Assembly (NCBI RefSeq): GCF_020740795.1 | Contig: NC_067282.1 | Span: forward strand, 142,772,858-142,836,857 | Origin: Apus apus | Lineage: Eukaryota > Chordata > Aves > Apodiformes > Apodidae | Reading direction: 5' to 3' | Length of the DNA stretch: 64,000 nt | Made by a program: the position numbers and the translations under genes | Notes under the pieces: generated by a model | The model's database searches: none | What the model saw: the letters and a program-made list of their open reading frames with translations, nothing else | Told to the model about the DNA's origin: nothing | Part shown: positions 52,001 to 61,000 of the stretch, piece after piece | Position numbering within the stretch: position 1 is the first letter of the stretch | How the letters are laid out: each line of letters starts with the position of its first letter

Positions 52001-55000
52001 GCCAAGAACAAGGAACAGCTCTTTCCACTGGAAGCATCTCTTCCATATTTTTGCAAGTGCCCTGGAGTTGGAGATGCACCAGCTTAAAGCACCCAACAGA
52101 ACTCTGGTGGATCCATGGGGCTGTGTGCAGGCTGTTAGCACTAGAGCAAATTTCATTCCAGCAACCTGGGAATGAGTGCTGTAGAGGACTTTTTAGCTTT
52201 CAATATGTGTTTTATTTTGTGACGGTAGTTTGACTGCATTAAAGCCAGAAATACAGAACTCAAGAAGGGCTTCACAACTGTTCTGAACATCTCTTCTTGG
52301 TTTCATACCACAATCCAAGGGGAGCTTACTCCCAAGTGTCTAACTTCCTGACTGAAAGGAAGCCTCCAAGCCAGTTCAACTCCCTGATTTAAAACTGATT
52401 CAGATAATTTAGATGCACACCTTTGCCATTCCACATACAATGTGGATGACCCTGAAGTGGGGGTGGCAGGCAATACACTACAAGGCAGGGCTGCTTTTCA
52501 GAGGAACCTGTTCTAATGAGAACCTCACAAAATTCAACAACATCAAATCCAAGTCCTGCACCTGGAATGGGATAACCCAGTGCACAAGCACAGACTGGGG
52601 GAATGACTGGGATCCTCGTGGGGTGGACAACAAGTTGACTGTGGGCCAACATGGCAAAGAAGGCCAACAGGGGGCCCAGGGAAGTGATCCTTCCCCTTTA
52701 TATGATACCTGTCAGACCACAGCTGGAGCAATGTCTGTTCAGAGTTGGGCTCCCCAGTACAAGAAGGGCATGGGCTTACTGGAGGAAGCCCAAGAGAAGG
52801 TCACTAGAGAAGGTCAGGGCTAGAGCACCCGTTGCACTGAGGAGAGGCTGAGTGAACTGTGCCTGTGCACCCTGGAGAAGAGAAGGCTAAGGGGAGGCTC
52901 TGACTGCAACTACTTGGTCAGGGGATACAGAAAAGCCAGAGTCAAACTCTTCTCCAAGATGCAGAGTGACAGTACAAGAGGCAACAGGTTCAAGCAGAAA
53001 AATGGAAAAGGCTGATTAGGTTTAAGGAGAAGTACTTTTCATTATGGGGGTGGTCAAACACTAGAACAGGTTGCATGGAGGGACTATGGCATCTCTGTCT
53101 TTGGAGGTGTTCAAGATACAGCTGGACACAGCTCTGAGCAACCTAATCCAATTGGAGTTGCTCTGAGCAGTGGGCTTGACTAAAGGCTCTTTAGAGGTCC
53201 ACTCCAACCTAAGTTATTTTTTTCATCTACTGTAAATTTGTCACTGGCAGAGTTTGCTGTTTTTTAGTAAGTAGGCTACAATGTGTATGTGATACTGATG
53301 GATAACTACAGCACCTCATGCAACAGAGTATCCTAACCAGAGACCATCCAGAAAGCCAGATGCAGTATCACTGAACATTATCATTCATCTTGCTTCTTTG
53401 AATGGAAGGGAGGAATGTTTCACTCTCTGAAAGATCTTAAATCTCAATACACGTAATATCTACCTGATGTTTTTCAGCACCTTCAGACAGTTACACAAGC
53501 CTGTGTCAGCACATTCTCATACATACATATCCAGAAGCCTGTATTGGAGAGGGCTGACGGTCCTCCTTCCTCTGAACAGATGTGCTTTCTAAACTTAGGA
53601 CTAAATCACAGCAAGAAATGCACAAGACAGCTTTTGTGTTACTCTGTATTCAGAAGAGAACCAATCTTTTGAATAAACTCAAGATTTCAGTGGACATCAT
53701 TTCTAGGCATTTCACTTTCCCCTGTAAAATGGAAAATGCAGCCGTAACACTCTCAAAGCATGTAAGAGTTACGAGGCTTTTCTTCATAAGAAATAGTGCA
53801 CTGAATACCAGAATGCTCTAGGTATGGATAGATACAGTAAAGCAAATGAGAGTCTCCCTTTCTTCCTGCAACAGAAAACTGAGATAAATATTTACTTTAA
53901 ATGCTCTTTTTTTTTTTTTTCTTGTCGCTTTACAGAATATCCCACAGGCTATAAATTTCTGAGGTATTCTGAATATTTATCTCAGTTTTTCAAGCTGTAT
54001 CTCAACAAAACTGAATTTATATAGACTAGTTAAATATTTATATAATGGGAAGCTTCAAAACAAAACGCAAGAAAGCAGCATCAGGCTGCTCTGTGTCACT
54101 GATCACAGACCACAAAAACAGAGAAAGAGATTTCTCACTTTTAGGTAGGCCATCTTTTGGGTTTATATTAACTAAGACATCTGTTGGCATTGCTTAATTA
54201 TCTACTCTTCAATATTTATATCAGGCAAGAAAATGATGACATACAACTTTATATTAGGAAATGTAAACAAAACCAGAGGCTTATTGAGCCATTACCCTGC
54301 ATTTCTTCCTGAGAACATTAATCTTCTCGCAGATAGCTGTCTTCATTACATGCAAACAGAAAACGGAAACATCCTTTTTCAGCTAGGACCTCCACAGCAG
54401 AAAAACTTTAAAATTCCACCCTGTGGTCCTCAAAATAGATTTTTACTCGAGCTTAAATCACAAGCAATAGATGCTTAAATAGAGAGCATATTCACAGGGA
54501 ATGATGAGAGGCAGATTCCCACATGGGAACAGCAAACCCATCCTTCCAAAATCCCGGAGTTCCTCAGTTTCTCAGCACTGCAGAGGAGGTGAAATCTAGT
54601 ATCTGCCATCAGATTTCCATGCTTCAAGCAGGGGTGCGTATACAGAACTCAGCAGAATTCAACTGGGAATTCCCCATGCCAGACAGTTTCATTATGTGTC
54701 TAGGCATAAGTAGTACTGTTACTGGACATGCCTCAAGTGTTGCAGATCTTGCTCTTCCTGATCTGCACCATGCACTGAAGCCTCTCCAAAGAGGACAGAA
54801 AATGCTTTTATGCCTTGACCACTTTTTGTCTCTCTGCCATACATTTAAAAATCAAAACACTCTTCATAATGTCTCATAGCACAGCCAGAAAGTAATATCT
54901 GCCTGTAATGTTCTGCAGATTTTCATTTATTACTTAGATTATATTAGCATTTAGTGTCTGCGTGTTCTGGTTTGGTTTGGTAGGTTTTTTGGTAGTGGGG

Positions 55001-58000
55001 GAAGGGCACCAGGAATGGTTCCAGTAAGAGCTGAAAAGCTCCCTCTGCTCCAAACCCAGCCAAGGAGCCATTAGAGGGACAATAGATGGGCCTCAGTGAT
55101 TAACATATGAAAGAATTGCAGTAACACCAGAGCAGAGAAGGATTTGGGGCAGAAGAGCTGTGCTGGAGGAGGAGAGCTGTGCTGGGGAAGGAGAGCAGTG
55201 CTGGTGGTTGGTGAGGAGGAAAGGGAAGAAGTTGCCCAAGCAGAAGTTTCCCTGCAACCCATGACGAGATGGCAGCTGTCCCCCTGCACTCGTGGAGGAA
55301 CGTGGTGGAACATTCCCTGAAGACACCAAGAGGGGTGAACTTAGCCAGTGGACTTGCATTTTGTGGCCAGTCCATTTGATGCCTGTGGACTCTGATTATG
55401 CAGCTGTGGAAGACCCTGGTACCAGGGGAAGTGACTGTTCTCAAACCAGCCCGTGACTCTGTAGGAAGCCCAGGCTGGAGCAGCTCCGGACCTCGTGGGA
55501 AGGACTCATGAAGGAGAGGTTCGTGGAGGACTCTCTCCCATGGGAGGAACCCCGTGGGGAAGCAGGGAAGGACTGTAAGGAATCTTTCTTCCTGAAGAGG
55601 AAGGAGCAGCAAGAACCACCAGCCTGTGAACTGACTCTAAACCCCATCCCCTGTCCCCCTGTGCTGCTGGGGGAAGGAGGGAGAGAAACTGGGAACAGAG
55701 TGATTTGGGCCCGGGAAGAAGGGAGAGGTGGGGTAACATATGCAAGCCCTGCTCTTTGTGTTGTCTGTGCCCTGTGTGTGTTTGATTAGTGTGAAATTAA
55801 ATTATTTTTTTTTTCCCCAAGTTCAGTCTGTTTTGCCTGGGACCTTAATCAGTGAAGAACCCTCCTTGTCCTTTGAAATCTCTGCCTCTTTCTCATCTGG
55901 TCGTCACACAAGTCACCTCATGCTCCAGCACGACTGATAATCTGCTAAATTGATGGATGATCCAGGAGAGGTCCTGGCAAAGGGGTCTGGGATAGAGTTA
56001 AGGGGAGACATTCATATAGGATCTGCCTGTGCAGCATCTGCTTTATGTATGAGCTAATCCCTCCACTATGAACTCTACCTATTTTTCAGCAGTTTTACTA
56101 AAGCTGAAAAGCCAGATGAGGACACCCAGTTTCCATTATAATTAATACTACTGATGTGTCCAGATGCACTAGGCTGTTTTGGAAGCCTCCAAAGGACTCT
56201 AGAATATGGGAGCAAACGGATGTGGAGAAGGGCAAACGGAACCTGAGCACTGTCTTTCAATGAGTCTAGCACAAGCATTACACACCTTTAACATATGGCA
56301 ATAGATGTTCCACAGAAGGATGCAGAGCACATACAGTCCAAAAGGACAGGCAATATCTTAACTATCACATCAGGAAAAACATGACATATTGCACACAAAA
56401 CAAACAGCAGTTCTGAGAGATTTTCCCACATGTCATCTTTGTGCTTTGCCAGTGCAACAAATACACTTTCTACCCATCTGCTGGACTGTAAGAGCCCATC
56501 AACAGGCCAGATTAAAGTTTTATTGACATGGGGATGTCCTGACGTTCTGGCTGACATCCTTTTGTATGAATACTTAATATTTTAAAAATAAACAACAAAT
56601 ATTTTATCTTTTAAAATAACAACACCGAATAATGACTAAGGCAAACGTTGTATTAAAAGGACAATATGTGTTTTTAAACACCATCACTACCCAAGATTAA
56701 TTTCTGTCAAACAAATGTGATGAATAATACAAAAACCTTCAATTTCTTTTCTCATAAGACTGTTTTTACCATTTTCCTTTCTTGTATTCCCCATCACCTA
56801 CTTTATATTTAAGAATTACTCAGCTGCCGTACTCTATCCCCAAACTGCAAGGTTCACTTGTAATGTTATTCTAAAATAACAAAATGGGCCAGGCAGAACT
56901 TCAGCAATACACTTAGCACTTGTCCCATGAACTCACACTCAAAGTAACATTTGAGAACCAGAGAGATCAAGTATGTTTTGATGAGACAGTGCCACTTTAA
57001 AACCAGCCCAACACTAAAGCCTGATCTGCATTAAAAGATTTACCAGAGACCTATTACCAGCAAAATAGGTGGAGTTCGTATAAAATAAATGTACTTTTAT
57101 TGCTGTATTTTATGCAGTTCTGCCAGCAAAGAAAACATTACCCTCACAAAAACAAGGGATTTTTTGCTGGTGCAAAATAGCAATGCATTTTTTTAATTGC
57201 ACCCTTAGCAGATCTTCTCATACTGGCAAAGCTTCTTATGTAGATTTAAATTCAGTCTTTAGATATGGTTAGTCAAATTAATTTGCATTATTATGATTGT
57301 CTGCTATTCTCCTTGCTAAAAGCTGACACTCTAAATAAAAATGAGTGAAAATATGAGCTAATTAACTTGTTTTCTCGCTCAGCCAGCTTTCACTTCAAAT
57401 CCAGACCTACCCATTCTGCAATGGGATGAACCTTCTGCTGCTCTGAGCGTCTTAAGAGTTAGATGCTCATCCCTAAATTATCTATTGACCTTCCATGTAG
57501 GTAATGAGAAGTGGGAACTTGCAGAGAGGAATTTGTTGGATCTGTGTTATTTCTTAATATTATCTGTATCAGATGCCTTTCTTTGAACAGCATGGCTTGT
57601 TCCACTGGAAAGGCTTACACCCCTCCATTAAGATGGAAGTCTCAGGTGACTAAGTTGGGTTTAGGCACCTCATTTTTTTATGCCTGATTTGGAACAAGTA
57701 AATTCCCTTCAGCTGAAACACAACTGTAAACAGTTGTGACTCAAGTGATGTGGCAGACAACATCAGGATATCCAAACAAAGCCCCACACCTTTGCACTGG
57801 CACTCTTGGCCGGCAGTAAGAAATAATGTCATTCCTTCACCAGTTAGCAGAAAAAACCTACTTTGGCGATGTCTGTAGAGACCATAAGAATTTCCTTGGC
57901 GCCAGTTTTGCTTTCAACTTACTTGAGCAGGTTGCCAAGATTGAAGAGAGCTCGATTGTGCTGAGGGTTTAACTGAAGGGCTCGTCTGTAGTAGTCCTTT

Positions 58001-58066
58001 GCCTCCACCACGTCTTTGGTCAACGTCCCCAAGTTGTTGAGAGCACTTGCATGACGAGGGTACAGT
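36947..58066 (-). CDS. TMTC1: TMTC1, C-terminal nine coding exons (partial gene)
   Basis: Joined minus-strand exons: 58066-57923, 49671-49563, 44017-43915, 40631-40496, 39712-39568, 39156-39019, 38632-38510, 37890-37813, 37087-36947. All have AG acceptors and GT donors, and the phases fit to give 371 codons with no internal stop. TMTC1 is a multi-pass ER membrane protein of the TMTC1-4 family, which O-mannosylates cadherins and protocadherins; its C-terminal TPR array faces the ER lumen. The visible part is entirely TPR repeats (for example [37 protein letters not shown]) and ends EKDQT-stop. Assignment to TMTC1 over TMTC2-4 rests on remembered similarity to human TMTC1, for example [20 protein letters not shown] and [15 protein letters not shown], and on the OVCH1 neighbour. 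The N-terminal membrane part lies beyond 64000. Confidence 0.95.
37813..37890 (-). CDS. TMTC1: TMTC1 penultimate coding exon (TPR)
   Basis: Acceptor TATGTAG and donor AAG|GTATGA bound 26 codons. The peptide [20 protein letters not shown] ends in GIEHIK and completes a TPR helix pair with the last exon. Both boundaries are phase 0. Confidence 0.96.
38510..38632 (-). CDS. TMTC1: TMTC1 exon, third from the end (TPR)
   Basis: Acceptor CCACAG and donor GAG|GTATGA bound 41 codons. It reads [20 protein letters not shown] then [20 protein letters not shown], with one further Glu. This is among the most recognisable TMTC1 segments. Both boundaries are phase 0. Confidence 0.97.
39019..39156 (-). CDS. 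TMTC1: TMTC1 exon, fourth from the end (TPR)
   Basis: Acceptor TGTAG and donor AAG|GTACTG bound exactly 46 codons. The peptide [20 protein letters not shown] is followed by a Cys-bearing stretch ([16 protein letters not shown]), both characteristic of TMTC1. Both boundaries are phase 0. Confidence 0.96.
39568..39712 (-). CDS. TMTC1: TMTC1 exon, fifth from the end (TPR)
   Basis: Acceptor TTCCAG and donor CTG|GTGAGT bound 145 nt: one base plus 48 codons. The peptide [20 protein letters not shown] is followed by [20 protein letters not shown], a canonical TPR. It joins in frame to AQVLAMMG of the next exon. Confidence 0.96.
40496..40631 (-). CDS. TMTC1: TMTC1 exon, sixth from the end (TPR)
   Basis: Acceptor CTTCAG and donor CG|GTAAG bound 136 nt: two bases, 44 codons, two bases. 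The peptide contains [20 protein letters not shown] and [20 protein letters not shown]. The split codon CG|G gives Arg at the junction. Confidence 0.95.
41935..42247 (+). repeat. CR1 fragment in a TMTC1 intron, sense
   Basis: Contains GGCATTGGAACAGGTTGCCC, then AGGTTGGACAGGGCTTTGGG and the 3' CCCTTCCAACTCAAACCATT end. A 5'-truncated CR1 copy. Confidence 0.9.
43915..44017 (-). CDS. TMTC1: TMTC1 exon, seventh from the end (TPR)
   Basis: Acceptor TTTTAAG and donor ACCG|GTAAG bound 103 nt: 34 codons plus one base. The peptide [20 protein letters not shown] is followed by [14 protein letters not shown]; its final G completes a Gly codon with the next exon. This is a TPR with the usual Ala/Gly packing positions. 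Confidence 0.95.
46343..46357 (+). repeat. (AC)n microsatellite
   Basis: Seven AC units plus a final A in a TMTC1 intron. Confidence 0.9.
46852..47312 (-). repeat. CR1 fragment in a TMTC1 intron, antisense
   Basis: Begins ATCATAGAATGGCTTGATTT and runs through GGTCTCCTTGGAATCTTCTC to TTCCAGCCCTCTCATCATCT, the complement of the last 0.4-0.5 kb of CR1. It is among the longer CR1 copies here. Confidence 0.9.
48595..48619 (+). repeat. (AAAT)n microsatellite
   Basis: About six AATA/AAAT units in a TMTC1 intron. Confidence 0.9.
49563..49671 (-). CDS. TMTC1: TMTC1 exon, eighth from the end (TPR)
   Basis: Acceptor TGCAG and donor CAG|GTACTG bound 109 nt: one base plus 36 codons. The peptide [20 protein letters not shown] continues with [15 protein letters not shown] and completes one TPR. 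The 8.2-kb intron before it holds a CR1 copy and an LTR-like element; neither disturbs the frame. Confidence 0.95.
52610..53222 (+). repeat. CR1 fragment in a TMTC1 intron, sense, diverged
   Basis: CR1 landmarks include CAAGAGGCAACAGGTTCAAG, CACTAGAACAGGTTGCATGG and the TTAGAGGTCCACTCCAACCT end. More diverged than the other copies, and extends further 5'. Confidence 0.8.
54963..55930 (+). mobile_element. LTR-like element (endogenous retroviral, probably solo)
   Basis: Begins TGTTCTGGTTTGGTTTGG and is G-rich. Near the 3' end it carries a GTGAAATTAAATTA motif followed by a T-run and CCCCAAGTTCAGTCTGTTTT, reminiscent of avian retroviral LTRs. No gag, pol or env frame flanks it. Ends are approximate and no target-site duplication was defined. 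Confidence 0.5.
57923..58066 (-). CDS. TMTC1: TMTC1 exon, ninth from the end (TPR)
   Basis: Acceptor TTCCTAG and donor AA|GTAAG bound 144 nt: one base, 47 codons, two bases. It reads [15 protein letters not shown], then [20 protein letters not shown], typical TPR helices with small residues at packing positions and Pro closing the repeat. The leftover AA joins the first G of the next exon to give Lys. The exon upstream of it was not found before the window ends. Confidence 0.95.
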
Positions 58067-61000
58067 CTAGGAAAAATGAAAGATCAAATTACAGGCACTC
58101 ACAAATAAAGCAGAGGTCACTAATGCTGCCACCACCACTGTTCAGCACTCCATAAAGCCAAGGATGTCAAATAGGAAACACTGTTTGCCCTTCATTTGTT
58201 GCAGGTCCTGATGGCATCCTGAGGAACTTTTTCAACTTCCAAGGAGATTGCAAATCAGATCTTCTCTTACAGTTCCTGTATGCCTCCAGGGCAAAAAGGA
58301 ACACTGAACAGCTCTGAAAGCCTATTTTACTCTCCAGCCAAAAGACAAAGTGACTAAAGCAGCTTGAACATCTTTATTCAAAATGTTTTTCAAACAAGCA
58401 AGAACTGCTTTCTCAAAAATATGTTGCCAATGCAAATATGTTCTGACATATACAGAAACCAGCACAATACTGTTTAAATTGACCTGTTTTATTTGGTTGG
58501 GTTTTTTTTAAAGCAGTTTTCCCACAACAGAAGTAGTAATAAAGTGTAAAAGGAAACTTGAAATCAGCTGAAATCAATGCTTTCAGGATCAAGCAAATTC
58601 ATAAAAAAATCCAGAAACAGACTGCCTAACACTATGAATTCCCTAAGCTTCTAGTTGCCTTTTTTTATTGCTTGGGTCAGTTCTCCTTTTAACTGATCTG
58701 CTCTTTACATCTACCTGTTTCGGTTACAATGCTACATATTGGGCACAGTGCATCTGTTAAAATTCTCCATGAATTAAGAAGCATGTAATGGTCCATTCAG
58801 CTGCTTAAGTTCCCAAAGTTGTGCTCCTACATTAGTATTTTGGTTTGTAGGTCTTTCACCAGAAAATTCCAAAGGTGAAAGTGATCCAGGGGAAGAGGTG
58901 AAAGTGATCCAGGGTAAGATTTAGGACCCAGGACCTTTTGTGTCATAGATGGGTGAAAACTGGGCTTCATAATGATAAAGAAATAACTCTATGGTAGTAG
59001 CCCACAGAAGTCCAAGAGAAGCTGGAAGACCAGCTGTGTGACCAGCTGTATGAGAAGGTCTGATGCTCTGTTATGAAACAGTGCACCGGTGTTTGCCCAC
59101 TGAATTCCTCCAGGTAAGCAGGTTAAGATGGTCAAGGCTTCAGTTTGAGAAGGTCTAGTTTTAAGTCCTGCTGTCACTTCAGATTTTCTACTTCAGAGCA
59201 GGACAAGTCATCTGACATTTCTTTGCCTTAGGTCCCTTTCCATGGGAAAATTATGTGGATAATTATATTAAAAGTAGCTATCTATTATAGCCCAGAGTGC
59301 AGCATGAGAAGGGGCATTTAAAGGTAGAAGAAGGGATTAAGAGTCTATAATACAGTCTGACTCTAAATTTTACAACTGTTTTTAATCTAAGACTTTCCAT
59401 GGTGGATTTTTTTTTTTTTTTGTCTGGAGTTTTTCATTATGTTAGCTCAGCCTTGCAATTTTCTGTGTTTAAGTACTATGAATAATTCTGCACTTCATAC
59501 ACTGCTGCAACACTTGTATGAGTCACATTTTTGCTCCACTGCAAAGAAGTCCTTTTTCCACCTAACACCAAGCCTAGTGGACTAAGACTGCAAAGCCACA
59601 TGGTCAAAGAGAGATCATTCAAGGATGCAGCCACTTATGTTTCTTAAACTCAGCCTATGATAATGACAAAAGATTAATGTAGCAACCACCACTCATAGTA
59701 ACTAAGGACTGCAGACTGTCAACATCCCTCCTGTACAGAAAAGCATCCTGTCCTGCCCTCCTGAGGCTTGCCCTTAGGTGCATTGCCCAGTGTCTCCACC
59801 CACACTACCTGCATTTGCTGCTCAAGTGATTTTTGAAGAGTTGCCTAATTTATCTTGTCACAGAGGAGCAAAGAGCAGGAAATCCAAAGCTAGGCTGCAG
59901 TTGGCACAGAAACAGCATCACTTTCCATCACTGAAGCTACCCAGTGAGCTGCACGTTTCGGGATGTGAGAGGCTGCCTGTGCTTGAAGAAGCATCAGCAA
60001 AGGACAAGATACTGATGATGGTATAGTGGTGAGTCTTGACCTTGGCCCTAAAATCCACCTGTCATCAAGACTAGGTCTTCCCAGCTGAAACAGCCTGGGA
60101 GAGTGACCTGTCTACCTTAGGACAAATGACTGAGGGCTCAGCCTTGTTCCCCATTTCTTCCATGGGATTCTAACGTTGGTTTGGACCCAAAAAAAGGTTG
60201 TATTTTTGAGGGTTTTTTTCCAGTTGGCTGTGATAAAAGCAATGCACTACTTCTGTCAGTACTCACACATAAAAACAGCTTTAATATCTGACATGAAGTC
60301 AGTTGACTTAAGAGTGGGCAAAAGTATTTCAGACAATTCTTGGGAAAGTCAGAACCAAATTAACATTTTACAGCCCTGAACCTGATGGTTCTGCTCTCAA
60401 ACTTTCAGAAATTAATTCTGTTCTTGGCCTCTAGTGCCCCCACGACATTTTAGGCCCAGGAGATTTGCTTGCACCACTTCGGAGAGGAATGAAAGCTCAA
60501 GATTAAAAAAGAGAACTGATTTCACCTTTAAATTGCAGTTCTGACCAGCAGCTCCATAAATACACTTCTGAGCTCAGTACTAAAACCACTCAACAGCAAA
60601 TCACAATATGGAAGATCATCTCCCATGTACCCCGGGCTCTATTTCTTGTGTTTTATATGTATTCATTACATCTCATTGCCCTTTGTAAGAAATGCAAGTG
60701 AAAAAGCAGAACCTCAGCTAGCACAAATTGTCAGCTTAAGCCTGCTTAGCATCTGGCCCGAAGAACTTCCAACATTTGCAGTTTTACATATCTGAACTAA
60801 CATAAAGAGAAAAATTGGAGCCCAGTGGGATAGAGCAGTGGTGTAGGCTTTGTCATTAGGGTTTCCGTTCTTTAAGCTTTAACTTGGAATATTACTTCAC
60901 TATGGTGGTAGAGCAAGATGTGATCAGCCCAGAGTATAACCAAGGCCTAAGAGAGCATAACCTCTAATGAAGTAACCAGAGCCAGAGCCTGAGCCCATGA

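Larger units (their letters stand above)
49672..57922 (-). other. TMTC1: TMTC1 intron
   Basis: 8.25-kb intron containing the diverged CR1 copy at 52.6-53.2 kb and the LTR-like element at 55.0-55.9 kb. Otherwise AT-rich and featureless. Confidence 0.85.

Noticed and set aside
55100..55612. 170-codon minus-strand frame
   Set aside because: Lies within the LTR-like element, low complexity (Ser/Leu/Pro-rich), no recognisable protein.
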